The notes under the pieces were generated by a model, which saw nothing but the letters and a program-made list of their open reading frames with translations, ran no database searches and was not told the DNA's origin. DNA of 64,000 nt from Thermococcus onnurineus NA1 (lineage in GTDB: Archaea > Methanobacteriota_B > Thermococci > Thermococcales > Thermococcaceae): contig NC_011529.1 of assembly GCF_000018365.1 (NCBI RefSeq), positions 930,001 through 994,000 on the forward strand. The letters are read 5' to 3'. The position numbers and the translations under genes are program-made. This document shows, piece after piece, positions 42,860 through 51,230 of this stretch (the first letter of the stretch is position 1; the number at the start of each line of letters is the position of its first letter).

Positions 42860-42918
42860 CGTCAGGGCCAGTCCTCGTCATCACGAAGCTCGGTGCAATT
42901 CGCTGTCATCATCCGCGG
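42856..42918 (-). ncRNA. box C/D guide sRNA (2'-O-methylation guide)
   Basis: On the minus strand the order is: box C ATGATGA (42912-42906), 12-nt guide CAGCGAATTGCA, box D' CCGA (42893-42890), 5-nt spacer, box C' GTGATGA (42884-42878), 12-nt guide CGAGGACTGGCC, box D CTGA (42865-42862). Both guides are exactly 12 nt, the archaeal standard. GCGG before C and CCGC after D allow a short terminal stem. By the D+5 rule both guides would direct methylation of an adenosine in targets reading UGCAAUUCGCUG and GGCCAGUCCUCG. It starts 4-8 nt after the stop codon of the coiled-coil gene on the same strand. Confidence 0.87.
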
Positions 42919-42922
42919 TCGT

Positions 42923-43327
42923 TCATTGGAGGTAGTAGGATATAAGCTTTCTCAGCTCGAGGTTTCTTTCAGGCTTCAATCTCAAGAAGCGCCTGAGCTG
43001 GCTGTTCTCAGCGATAAGGCCAGAGAGCTCAATTGCGAGGATTTTGTTGTCTTCACTCACACCGTAAGCCTTGAAGCGCAGTGGAGCGTACTCCTTCTCC
43101 AGCTCCCACACCTTCTCCTCGAGTTCTTCAACCTTCTTTTCAAGTTCCTCAAGTTCCCCCTTGGGCATCTTAAACTCTCCGAGAAGGGCGATTTCGATAA
43201 CATCCTCTGGAGAAACGCTGTATTCCTCACTAAGCCTCTCTATTTTCCCCCAGAGCTCGTTGCTGAGTTCAATCTCAATTTTGCCGAACCCTTTATCGGG
43301 TTTGACTATGAGCTTCACTTTGTTCAC
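42923..43327 (-). CDS. coiled-coil protein, unknown
   Basis: A 134-residue protein. The N-terminal 50 residues look like a small alpha/beta or ribbon-helix-helix-like unit (KIEIELSNELWGKIERLSEE followed by SVSPEDVIEIALLGEF). Residues 55-80 form a Glu/Lys-rich coiled coil (GELEELEKKVEELEEKV), then comes a helical C-terminus. The RHH-like start and coil suggest a small DNA-binding or scaffolding protein, but nothing decisive is seen. It lies 18 bp downstream of another coiled-coil gene, which follows alkA. Confidence 0.6.
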   Translation of the reverse strand: MNKVKLIVKPDKGFGKIEIELSNELWGKIERLSEEYSVSPEDVIEIALLGEFKMPKGELEELEKKVEELEEKVWELEKEYAPLRFKAYGVSEDNKILAIELSGLIAENSQLRRFLRLKPERNLELRKLISYYLQ

Positions 43328-43345
43328 GCCCCATAAACGAATCGT

Positions 43346-43678
43346 TCACGATTTGTGGAAGTTCTCCAGCTCTCTCTTTTTCTCTTCCAGCTTCCTCCTC
43401 AGCTCCTCGTTCTCCTTCCTCAGCCTGTTCCTCTCGGCCATCATGAGCTCTCTATCTTTCAAAGCCTTCTTGTAAAACTCTCTCAGCTCCTCAAACTCGC
43501 TCTCCATCTCGCGGAGCTTCTCCTCAAGTGCTTTAGCTTTCTCCCCCAAAATCTCTTCGCGCTCGGCTTTCAACGTTTTCTCAACTTTTGGAAGATATTC
43601 TTTGATAAGGGCTTCAAGGTCTTTGTCCTTCAGAGATTTGAACTTCTCACGAGGCAAGACTATCTGGAGTCTATTCAT
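43346..43678 (-). CDS. coiled-coil protein, unknown
   Basis: A 110-residue, almost entirely helical protein: residues 35-108 form a long coiled coil with many Glu and Lys (EEKLREMESEFEELREF; RNRLRKENEELRRKLEEKK). The first 20 residues (NRLQIVLPREKFKSLKDKDL) could form a small folded cap. It overlaps the alkA stop by 4 bp and is cotranscribed. No family is recognised; it may dimerise with the next gene's coiled coil. Confidence 0.6.
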   Translation of the reverse strand: MNRLQIVLPREKFKSLKDKDLEALIKEYLPKVEKTLKAEREEILGEKAKALEEKLREMESEFEELREFYKKALKDRELMMAERNRLRKENEELRRKLEEKKRELENFHKS

Positions 43679-44502
43679 TTTCTCTTCCGCTCCATCTCAG
43701 TTTTCCTATCATAGCAGAGGACATAGAATGCCAGAAGGCTCTTCCACTTTCCGTAGGGTTCAATGAGCTCGCGGACGTCTTTCTCTTTGACTTCTTTCAC
43801 GTTCTTCCCAAAAATCTTTGCTACCCCCCTTCTCAGCCCCAGGTCACCCGCAGGATAAACATTCTTCCTTAGACCGTAGAGGAGAAACAGCTCGGCGCTC
43901 CACTTCCCGATTCCGCGGAACTTTGTGAGGTATTTAATGGAGTCCTCTTCCCTCCAGTCCCATAGCTCAAGGTTCAGCTCGCCATTAAGGTAGAGCTCCG
44001 TGAGGAACTTTATGTATCCCGCGCGGTAGCCAAGCTTTGCCTTCTTAAGCTCCTCTTCACTCAGCGACGTTATTTTTTCAGCGCTCGGGAAGACGTAAAG
44101 ATCACCAATCCTTTTGCCGGCCAGTTTGACGAGGTTCCTTATCGTCCTCTGGGCGAACTCAAAGTTAATCTGTTGCTGCGCTACCACCTCAACAAGGGCC
44201 TGGTACGGGCTTGGGGCGGCGGGAACTGTTAGGCCGTAGAACTCATCGATAAGAAAAGCGAATCTTGAATCGACAATTTCGTTGTAAAAGGAGTCCAGAT
44301 CTGTATCGAGGCCAAGGATGAATTTCAGCTTGTTCTTTGCTTCTTTCCTTTCATGCTTACCCCATTCATCAGGGAATATGAAGTTCTCTCCGTCAAAGCC
44401 AGCCAGACCGTTCTCGAAGGCCTGCCAGAAGATTCCGTCGAACTTCCACGTGCCGTTCTTTACCATCTCATGGGTCGTTTTCTTCAGGTCAATCCCAGCC
44501 AT
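43675..44502 (-). CDS. alkA: HhH-GPD DNA glycosylase, AlkA-like
   Basis: A 275-residue base-excision glycosylase. The N-terminal domain (1-95) is followed by SPYQALVEVVAQQQINFEFA and the helix-hairpin-helix plus catalytic loop FRGIGKWSAELFLLYGLRKN ... YPAGDLGLRRG, where the Asp of AGDLG is the predicted catalytic residue. There are no iron-sulfur cysteines, as in AlkA rather than EndoIII. The likely substrate is alkylated purine. The ATG at 44502 overlaps the upstream winged-helix gene by 19 bp. Confidence 0.88.
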   Translation of the reverse strand: MAGIDLKKTTHEMVKNGTWKFDGIFWQAFENGLAGFDGENFIFPDEWGKHERKEAKNKLKFILGLDTDLDSFYNEIVDSRFAFLIDEFYGLTVPAAPSPYQALVEVVAQQQINFEFAQRTIRNLVKLAGKRIGDLYVFPSAEKITSLSEEELKKAKLGYRAGYIKFLTELYLNGELNLELWDWREEDSIKYLTKFRGIGKWSAELFLLYGLRKNVYPAGDLGLRRGVAKIFGKNVKEVKEKDVRELIEPYGKWKSLLAFYVLCYDRKTEMERKRK

Positions 44503-44783
44503 CGGTCAAGCTTAACGGGGTTCTCCTTTATATCCTTTAGCGTCAAGACATAAAGACGCCTACCATCTGTGGAGCGTTTGATCTCGAGTTCTCCGGATTC
44601 CTCCAAAAAGCGCATCGCCTCCTTTATATCCTCTGCCCGAACGTTAAAAGTTTCCTTCAGAAACTCCCAGTACGGTTCATAATGAGCGTATTTAGCCGAC
44701 TCACGGACAAGTTTCCAGGCTCTCCCCACCTTCTCCTTACCCCTCGAGACTCGATAAAGTTTGACGAGCGCCCTCAGACTCAT
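44484..44783 (-). CDS. small winged-helix-like protein
   Basis: A 99-residue, mainly helical protein. FNVRAEDIKEAMRFLEESGELEIKRSTDGRRLYVLT at residues 46-81 (read in parts) looks like a recognition helix followed by a beta wing. The first 40 residues are helical and aromatic-rich. It could be a local transcriptional regulator, but no family match is certain. It overlaps alkA and may be coexpressed with it. Confidence 0.6.
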   Translation of the reverse strand: MSLRALVKLYRVSRGKEKVGRAWKLVRESAKYAHYEPYWEFLKETFNVRAEDIKEAMRFLEESGELEIKRSTDGRRLYVLTLKDIKENPVKLDRWLGLT

Positions 44784-44874
44784 GGTCTGGAGTTGGCCTT
44801 AGTCATATAAATCACTTTTGGAAAATAGGCAAAAGATTTAAACTATGTAGTAGTATTAATAATAGGCGATAGAT

Positions 44875-46200
44875 ATGAAGCTAAAGATTGTCCTGATCGT
44901 GCTCATTTTGTTCGTCACGTTCTTTCCCAGTGCACATGCTCAGGGCAACACAGTTTATGTTGCCAAAATAGACGGCATGATAACCGGCTACACCGTGGAT
45001 CAGTTCGACAGGTACATCAGCGAGGCGGAGAAGGCCAATGCATCGGCGATCATCATCGAGCTCAACACCCCCGGAGGAAGGGCCGACGCAATGCAGGAGA
45101 TAGTGATGAGGATACAGAACGCCAAGGTTCCAGTTATAATCTACGTCTATCCCTCAGGGGGAATGGCCGCTTCCGCGGGAACGTATATAGCCCTGGGCTC
45201 TCACCTGATAGCCATGGCTCCCGGAACCGTCATTGGGGCTTGCAGGCCAATACTCGGCTACGGTGCAAACGGCAGCATAGTTGAGGCACCCGCTAAGATA
45301 GTCAACTTCTACATAACGTACCTGCGCGAGCTGGCCGAGATGAGCGGAAGGAACGCCACCCTTGCAGAACAGTTCATCACTGAGGACAGGAGCGTCACCT
45401 CACAAGAGGCTCTTGAATACGGCGTTATCGAAGTCGTAGCGACCGATGTCAACGACCTTCTCCAGAAGACAGATGGGATGGAGACCAAGATTCCGGTCAA
45501 AGGGAAGGGAAAAGTCGTTCTCAACTTCAAAGATGCGCGCGTTGTTTACCTGAAGCCATCTTTCAAGGACACCGTCGTTAAGTACATAACCGACCCCACT
45601 ATAGCCTATATCCTTCTCAACCTTGGCTTTATCGGAATAATCTTTGGATTCCTAACTCCCGGTTGGCACGTGCCGGAGACAGCGGGAGCCATAATGCTCG
45701 TCCTTGGATTGATAGGCCTCGGATACTTCGGCTACAGCAGTGCAGGACTCCTTCTGATAGTCCTCGCAATGATATTCTTCATAGCTGAGGCCCTGACGCC
45801 AACCTTTGGCCTTTTCACTGTGGCGGGAACCATTACATTCATTCTCGGAGGGATAATGCTATTCGGAAGCGGTGGAGGTGAGTACCTGGTGAGCGGAGCC
45901 ATTTACGAAATGTTAAGGATAGTTATCATCGTCATGGCAATACTAATGGGGCTATTTTTCGCCTTCGGAGCAGCGGCGGCAGTGAAAGCCCACAGGAGGA
46001 GACCAGAATCAGGAAAAGAAGAGCTAATTGGAGCCAAAGGGAAAGTCATCCAGGAGCTCAACCCTGAAGGCATGATCAGGGTTCACGGAGAGCTCTGGAA
46101 GGCCCTCAGCAAAGACGGAAGCAGGATTCCAGCAGGGGAGAAGGTCAGGATTGTTGAAATCAAGGGACTAACTCTTATAGTGGAAAAGGAGGGAGATTGA
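44875..46200 (+). CDS. nfeD: NfeD-family membrane serine protease (stomatin operon partner)
   Basis: A 441-residue protein. A signal peptide ([21 protein letters not shown]) precedes a ClpP/SppA-like protease domain with catalytic Ser in [15 protein letters not shown] (about 102) and the general-base Lys in [11 protein letters not shown]. It is followed by four to five helices and a C-terminal OB-fold NfeD domain ([18 protein letters not shown]). It matches Pyrococcus 1510-N protease, which cleaves the C-terminal tail of its stomatin partner. TTTAAACTATG at about 44836 is a likely TATA region. It is one base upstream of the stomatin gene. Confidence 0.93.
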   Translation: MKLKIVLIVLILFVTFFPSAHAQGNTVYVAKIDGMITGYTVDQFDRYISEAEKANASAIIIELNTPGGRADAMQEIVMRIQNAKVPVIIYVYPSGGMAASAGTYIALGSHLIAMAPGTVIGACRPILGYGANGSIVEAPAKIVNFYITYLRELAEMSGRNATLAEQFITEDRSVTSQEALEYGVIEVVATDVNDLLQKTDGMETKIPVKGKGKVVLNFKDARVVYLKPSFKDTVVKYITDPTIAYILLNLGFIGIIFGFLTPGWHVPETAGAIMLVLGLIGLGYFGYSSAGLLLIVLAMIFFIAEALTPTFGLFTVAGTITFILGGIMLFGSGGGEYLVSGAIYEMLRIVIIVMAILMGLFFAFGAAAAVKAHRRRPESGKEELIGAKGKVIQELNPEGMIRVHGELWKALSKDGSRIPAGEKVRIVEIKGLTLIVEKEGD

Positions 46201-46201
46201 G

Positions 46202-47008
46202 ATGGTGGCAGTTAGCACAATGGTTTTGGGTATTGTTTTGTTGTTTGTTTTGATTATTTTGGCCTCCGCCATAAAGATAGTCAAGGAGTACGAAAGGGCC
46301 GTTATCTTCAGGCTTGGTAGGATAGTCGGAGCAAGAGGCCCAGGTCTGTTCTTCATCATACCAATATTCGAAAAAGCTGTTATAGTAGACCTCAGAACGC
46401 GCGTCCTCGACGTTCCGGTTCAGGAGACCATAACCAAGGACAACGTCCCGGTCAGGGTCAACGCGGTCGTCTACTTCCGCGTCATTGATCCGATCAAAAC
46501 CGTCACCCAAGTCCGCAACTACATAATGGCCACCAGCCAGATTGCTCAGACGACGCTAAGGAGCGTGATCGGCCAGGCCCACCTCGACGAGCTCCTCAGT
46601 GAGAGGGATAAGCTCAACCTTCAGCTCCAAAAGATAATCGACGAGGCTACTGATCCGTGGGGAATAAAGGTCAGCACCGTCGAGATCAAGGATGTCGAAC
46701 TGCCGAGTGGAATGCAGAGGGCCATGGCAAGGCAGGCAGAAGCCGAGAGGGAGAGGAGAGCAAGAATCCTTCTGGCAGAGGCCGAGAGGCAGGCCGCCGA
46801 GAAGCTTAGAGAAGCTGCCGAGATAATCTCCGAACATCCGATGGCACTCCAGCTCAGGACGCTCCAGACGATAAGCGATGTCTCCAGTGACAAGAGCAAC
46901 GTAATAGTACTAACGCTGCCAATGGAGATGCTCAAGCTCTTCAGGAGTCTAGCTGACACCGCAGATGCTGCCAGAGCAAAACTCGAAAAAGAAGCTGAGA
47001 AAGAGTAA
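46202..47008 (+). CDS. stomatin/prohibitin (SPFH) membrane protein
   Basis: A 268-residue protein with one N-terminal membrane helix, an SPFH domain ([21 protein letters not shown], then [16 protein letters not shown]), and a coiled coil with [21 protein letters not shown]. The hydrophobic C-terminal stretch [11 protein letters not shown] is the site type cleaved by the NfeD protease in Pyrococcus. It organises membrane microdomains. It is operonic with nfeD, with a one-base gap and GGAGGGAGA upstream. The first 60 bases use AT-rich codons unlike the rest. Confidence 0.93.
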   Translation: MVAVSTMVLGIVLLFVLIILASAIKIVKEYERAVIFRLGRIVGARGPGLFFIIPIFEKAVIVDLRTRVLDVPVQETITKDNVPVRVNAVVYFRVIDPIKTVTQVRNYIMATSQIAQTTLRSVIGQAHLDELLSERDKLNLQLQKIIDEATDPWGIKVSTVEIKDVELPSGMQRAMARQAEAERERRARILLAEAERQAAEKLREAAEIISEHPMALQLRTLQTISDVSSDKSNVIVLTLPMEMLKLFRSLADTADAARAKLEKEAEKE

Positions 47009-47147
47009 GTAGTGAATAGCTTTTCTTCTATCTTTTCTTTTCCCGGGTTGGACGAACCGCAAAAAATAAAAGTATTGCCAGCATACTTCATACACGCAAA
47101 ACAGCAGCCCGTATAAAATCGAGACTCAAAACGCTTTATAGGAAAGG

Positions 47148-47158
47148 GCGGTTACCGC
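47148..47158. promoter_or_regulatory. palindrome near the MinD-like gene start
   Basis: GCGGT-T-ACCGC, 10-15 bp downstream of the TATA-like CGCTTTATAGG (47132-47142), placing it at or close to the expected transcription start. It could be an operator; only the symmetry and position support this. Confidence 0.35.
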
Positions 47159-47178
47159 TCATACTGGGGGTGTCAACT

Positions 47179-47958
47179 TTGGAAGGCCGTTCAATTGTTT
47201 TTGCATCTGGAAAAGGTGGAACAGGTAAAACAACGACGGTTGCAAACCTGGGTGTCGCACTGGCCCAGTTTGGAAAGGAAGTTATTCTGCTGGACGCTGA
47301 CATCACAATGGCCAACCTGAGCCTCGTCCTTGGCATGGAGGACATTCCAATAACACTCCACGATGTCCTCGCAGGAGAGGCAGATCTCAAGGATGCAATC
47401 TACGAGGGTCCCGCCGGCGTCAAGGTCATCCCGGGTGGTCTCAGTCTTGAGAAAATAAAAAAGGCCAAGCCTGAGAGACTCAGGCAACTAATCAGAGAAA
47501 TCGGCCAGATGGCAGATTTCGTTCTCATCGATGCTCCTGCTGGTCTCGAGATGACGTCAGTTACTGCCCTTCTCATAGGTAAGGAGCTTATAATCGTTAC
47601 CAACCCGGAGATTTCAGCCATTACTGACTCTCTCAAGACTAAACTCATCGCAGAGAAGCTAGGAACTCTCCCGCTCGGTGCCATCCTCAACAGAGTCACC
47701 AACGAGAAGACCGAGCTCACCCAGGAAGAAATCGAGGCCATCCTTGAGGTTCCGGTTCTGGCGATGATTCCTGAGGATCCTGAGGTCAAGCGCGCCAGTG
47801 CCTATGGTGTTCCACTCGTCATCAAGAACCCAACCAGCCCAGCTGCGATAGCCATCAAGCAGCTTGCGGCAAAGCTCGCAGGTATCAGGTGGCAGGCCCC
47901 CGAGCCCGAGAGCCCGATCAAGAGAGTGTTCAAAGCACTGTTCGGAGGGAAGAAATGA
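47179..47958 (+). CDS. MinD/ParA-family ATPase
   Basis: A 259-residue P-loop ATPase. The deviant Walker A ASGKGGTGKTTT is near residue 9; the switch is LDADITMANLSLVLG; Walker B is DFVLIDAPAGLE. The C-terminal SPIKRVFKALFGGKK is a basic amphipathic helix like the MinD membrane-targeting sequence. It probably cycles on and off the membrane to position a partner, perhaps the small protein encoded next. The start is either TTG 47179 (GGGGGTG at good spacing) or GTG 47170. It overlaps the next gene by 4 bp. Confidence 0.85.
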   Translation: MEGRSIVFASGKGGTGKTTTVANLGVALAQFGKEVILLDADITMANLSLVLGMEDIPITLHDVLAGEADLKDAIYEGPAGVKVIPGGLSLEKIKKAKPERLRQLIREIGQMADFVLIDAPAGLEMTSVTALLIGKELIIVTNPEISAITDSLKTKLIAEKLGTLPLGAILNRVTNEKTELTQEEIEAILEVPVLAMIPEDPEVKRASAYGVPLVIKNPTSPAAIAIKQLAAKLAGIRWQAPEPESPIKRVFKALFGGKK

Positions 47959-48206
47959 TGGCCAGCGCGCTCCTCTACGGAATAGTCATCATCCTCATAG
48001 TGCTTAATATCGTACTGCTGATGCTCTACTACTCCGCCAAAAGCAACCCGTACTACGTCGTTTACGACGAAGAAACCAAGAATGCCCTTAAGAGGCGTGT
48101 CACCAGTCTCAAGGAGGACCTCGAGAGCGAGTTGGTCGATTTTGACATCGAGGAATGGGAGAAGACCCTCGAAGAATCCATAGACGAAGAAGTTAGGAAC
48201 CTCTGA
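47955..48206 (+). CDS. small single-helix membrane protein partner of the MinD-like ATPase
   Basis: An 83-residue protein with one N-terminal helix (LLYGIVIILIVLNIVLLMLYY) and an acidic helical tail (SLKEDLESELVDFDIEEW). It overlaps the ATPase stop by 4 bp (ATGA), so expression is coupled. No family is recognised. The acidic tail beside a basic ATPase membrane helix suggests they interact; that is inference. Confidence 0.65.
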   Translation: MMASALLYGIVIILIVLNIVLLMLYYSAKSNPYYVVYDEETKNALKRRVTSLKEDLESELVDFDIEEWEKTLEESIDEEVRNL

Positions 48207-48296
48207 GCTTTTCTAACCCTTTTGTTATTAAACATTTATGTGGCGTTAAATTTTAAAAGTCCCATTCTACTAATCCTAAAGTGGAGGTGGGGCGCT

Positions 48297-48545
48297 ATGA
48301 AAGTCAGGCTCGGCTATCCAGATAGGATAGTCGAGGTCGATGATAAGGCCGTCCATGTCTTCAATGGCAAACTAGTAAGCGCCCCACTGAGTGAGGTCGT
48401 GAAATACTATCTCAAAGGAGAAGGTCTTCTGCCCCCTTCAGTTAAAGCTGTGGTACCAGACATAATTAGGGTGCTTCTAAGCACTGGAGAGCTTCATGGA
48501 GAGTTCCAGCCCACCGTCGAATACGGTCAAGGACTCAGCGGCTGA
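48297..48545 (+). CDS. hypothetical protein, 82 residues
   Basis: A small, soluble protein (MKVRLGYPDRIVEVDDKAVH at the start) with a beta-rich N-terminus and a helical C-terminal half (LSEVVKYYLKGEG, VVPDIIRVLLSTGE). GGAGGTGGGG precedes ATG 48297, and AAATTTTAAAAG at about 48249 is a clear TATA box, so it is a genuine single-gene unit. Function unknown. Confidence 0.65.
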   Translation: MKVRLGYPDRIVEVDDKAVHVFNGKLVSAPLSEVVKYYLKGEGLLPPSVKAVVPDIIRVLLSTGELHGEFQPTVEYGQGLSG

Positions 48546-48672
48546 CCTTCTTTTACATTTGTCTGCCTAGCCCTATGGACGGTTGGGTGCATTTTAACAG
48601 TCTTTCAGTTGAAAACATTTAAGTACTCTTTTGCGCAATATTGGGAACTCGTGAGTGAACGGAGGGATGAAA

Positions 48673-50184
48673 ATGAAGGCGAAGGTTAGGATACTGGACA
48701 TGTACAGCGGGAGGTATTCGGTGTTTATCAATGAGAAAGAGGCGAAGAAAGCAAAGCTCCACCCGGATGACCTTGTTAAGCTTGAGACAGGGAAGAAGAC
48801 TGTATACGGCAGCGTCACCATAAGCAACCTCGTGAAAGAAGGTGAAATCGGAATCAGCAAAGATGTACTCCAACTCCACAACTTTTCCGAGGGAGAGGTC
48901 GTTACGGTGCTACCCAGCGGGGCCCCTGAGAGCGTCCGCTATATAAAGAAGAAGATGAACGGCGAAAAGCTCAGGAAGGTCGAGATTGAGACCATAGTCA
49001 AGGACATCGTTGATAGGAAGCTGCGCGACATCGAGATAAGCTCCTTCGTCACTGCCCTTGAGATAAATGGCCTCGACATGGACGAGATAGCAGCCCTGAC
49101 CATAGCCATGGCAGAGACCGGCGACATGCTCGACATAGACAGGAAGCCCATCATGGACGTCCACAGCATTGGCGGTGTCCCAGGAAACAAGACCAACATC
49201 CTAGTTGTCCCGATAGTTGCAGCGGCAGGCCTTACCATACCAAAGACATCTTCGAGGGCCATCACCAGCGCCGCAGGAACGGCCGATGTTGTCGAGGTTT
49301 TTGCAGAGGTCAGCTTCAGTCTAGACGAGATAAAGAGAATAGTCGAAAAGATAGGTGCTTGTATGGTCTGGGGTGGCGCGCTCAACCTCGCTCCAGCAGA
49401 TGATATTACCATTAAAGCCGAGCGCGCGCTGAGCATCGATCCGGTCGGCCTCATGCTGGCGAGCATAATGTCAAAGAAATACGCTATGGGTAGCCAGTAC
49501 GTCCTTATAGACATCCCGACCGGAAAGGGTGTCAAGGTAGAGACCGTTGACGAAGCCCGTGCACTGGCAAGAGACTTCATAGAGCTCGGAAAGAGGCTCG
49601 GCCAGTACGTTGAGGTCGCGATAACCTACGGTGGCCAGCCGATAGGCCACACCGTTGGCCCCGCCCTCGAGGCCAGAGAGGCGCTTCAAGCACTGATGAG
49701 CGGAACCGGTCCTGGAAGCCTCATAGAGAAGGCGACAGGCCTGGCTGGAATCCTCCTCGAGATGGGCGGTGTTGCTCCATCAGGAATGGGTAAGAAGATG
49801 GCGCGTGAGATACTCGAGAGCGGAAAGGCCTACCAGAAGATGCGTGAAATCATAGAGGAGCAGGGCGGAAACCCGGACATCAAGCCGGAGGAAATACCGA
49901 TAGGTGACAAGACCTACACCTTTACCGCACCAACGAGCGGCTACATCACCGCAATAGACAACAAGGCGATAACCGGAATCGCAAGGGCCGCCGGAGCGCC
50001 GGAGGACAAGGGCGCCGGAATAGAGCTCTACGTCAAAGTTGGCGAGAAGGTCAAGGAAGGCGACCCACTATTCACTATATACGCCGAGAGCGAGGCTAGG
50101 CTCGACCAGGCGATAGTCTTCGCCAGAAGGGCAGAGCCGATAAGGATCGAGGGAATGGTGCTCCAGCGAATCGGCAACATCTGA
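48673..50184 (+). CDS. deoA: AMP phosphorylase (DeoA-like)
   Basis: A 503-residue nucleoside-phosphorylase family enzyme. The N-terminal extension of about 85 residues is typical of archaeal AMP phosphorylase, followed by the pyrimidine-phosphorylase core: [31 protein letters not shown] and [15 protein letters not shown]. It phosphorolyses AMP to ribose 1,5-bisphosphate and adenine, feeding ribose-bisphosphate isomerase and form III RuBisCO. ATG 48673 follows GGAGGG with 6-nt spacing. GAAAACATTTAAGTAC at about 48615 is the likely TATA box. The 503-residue length equals that of the characterised Thermococcus protein as I recall it. Confidence 0.94.
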
Positions 50185-50257
50185 GGTTGAGAATTTTTGT
50201 TTCTTGCCTTATTCTTCTCATCTTGTATTTCCAAGTGTTCAGGACATCTTTTGAGAA

Positions 50258-50272
50258 GTTCCATCATGGAAC
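50258..50272. terminator. hairpin between deoA and the DUF2095 gene
   Basis: GTTCCA-TCA-TGGAAC (6-bp stem) in the convergent gap. T-rich stretches lie just before it (ATTTTTGTTTCTT at about 50190 and TTATTCTTCTC), which are the more likely archaeal stop signals for deoA. Confidence 0.35.
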
Positions 50273-50335
50273 GCAACAATCCCTTAAAAGTTATAATAAG
50301 GCCTTGAGAGAACACAGCAGGAGCAGGAATAAGCC

Positions 50336-50725
50336 TTACCTCCCCCCGTGTCGCTCGTACCAACCCCACTCCTTCTTCGGACCGAATGCCCTCACACCCT
50401 TCTGGACAAGGGTTATCCTGAGCTCCTTAGCCATCTCGTGGGTTATCTCTCCGCGCTTCTCCATCCAATTGATTATTTCGAGCGCCTCGTCGTCTGTCTC
50501 ACATCTCCTCAGGAAGTCTATGACAGTTGGGTTGTAGCCGGAGAAGTCCCTGAGCTCATCTTCCTCAGCTATGGCTTTGGCCTCATCCGTTCTGTAAGCG
50601 TCTATCGGAACGCCCTCCCCCTCAAGCTCCCTCGCCAAAGCTGGAAAGCGTTCTTCAAACTCTCCTTTATCGTACTCCTGCCAGGCGAACTCATCTATAG
50701 GGCGCTTCTTCTTTTTCTCATCCAT
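50336..50725 (-). CDS. DUF2095-like archaeal protein
   Basis: A 129-residue charged, helical protein (EFAWQEYDKGEFEERFPALA; NPTVIDFLRRCETDDEALEI; ending KKEWGWYERHGGR). The sequence agrees with what I remember of DUF2095, a Thermococcales/archaeal family without assigned function. Its second half (EITHEMAKELRITLVQKGVRAFG) resembles a helical nucleic-acid- or peptide-binding unit. The start at 50725 has AGGTGTGATGC upstream. The promoter is the palindromic TATA at 50754-50769 shared with the next gene. Confidence 0.65.
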   Translation of the reverse strand: MDEKKKKRPIDEFAWQEYDKGEFEERFPALARELEGEGVPIDAYRTDEAKAIAEEDELRDFSGYNPTVIDFLRRCETDDEALEIINWMEKRGEITHEMAKELRITLVQKGVRAFGPKKEWGWYERHGGR

Positions 50726-50753
50726 GCATCACACCTGAGGGAACTATGAGTCA

Positions 50754-50769
50754 AGGGTTTATAAACCCT
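50754..50769. promoter_or_regulatory. 16-bp palindromic TATA box, divergent promoter
   Basis: AGGGTTTATAAACCCT is a perfect palindrome. Its centre is 25 bp from the ATG of the plus-strand DUF123 gene and 36 bp from the minus-strand DUF2095 ATG, which has a ribosome site in the extra 11 nt. A single box can therefore serve both directions, giving a leaderless mRNA on one side and a short leader on the other. Confidence 0.7.
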
Positions 50770-50786
50770 GAGTGGAATCCAGGTCC

Positions 50787-51230
50787 ATGAAGGGTTCGTA
50801 TTTTCTAGTCATCAAACTCGGGGAGGATAAAAGGATAGCTACCAAAAGGCGGGAGTTCTTCCTGAAGAGAGGTTACTACGTTTACGTTGGCTCTGCCATG
50901 AACTCCCTCGAAAAGCGGGTGGAGAGACATTTCAGGAGGGAGAAGAAGTTCCACTGGCACATCGATTACCTGCTGAGAGAAGCAGAGCTTCTGAAGGCCT
51001 ATCTGATACCGAGCGAGAAGAGACTTGAGGAGAAATTATCACTGGAGATCGCGAAGTACGGTGAGCCCGTTGAGGGCTTCGGCGCCGGAGATGTCAGGGT
51101 GAGCACCAACTTATACCGCATTGAAAAGGAACCAGACAGTGTGCTCATCGAAATCCTCGAAAGGCTCGGCCTCAAGTGGAAAAGGGTTAAAAGCAGGGAA
51201 GAGATTATAGAATTCGGTGAGAGAAAATGA
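50787..51230 (+). CDS. DUF123 (GIY-YIG-like) nuclease-family protein
   Basis: A 147-residue protein. KGSYFLVIKLGED and RGYYVYVGSAMNSLEKRVERH carry the GIY-YIG core (Y..V, YVYVGSA and the following Arg), then HWHIDYLLREAEL and a C-terminal LSLEIAKYGEPVEGFGAGD. DUF123/Uri-like proteins are small GIY-YIG nucleases, often fused to EndoIII in other archaea. ATG 50787 fits a leaderless mRNA from the palindromic TATA box. It overlaps the GGGP synthase gene by 4 bp and may be cotranscribed. Confidence 0.82.
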   Translation: MKGSYFLVIKLGEDKRIATKRREFFLKRGYYVYVGSAMNSLEKRVERHFRREKKFHWHIDYLLREAELLKAYLIPSEKRLEEKLSLEIAKYGEPVEGFGAGDVRVSTNLYRIEKEPDSVLIEILERLGLKWKRVKSREEIIEFGERK

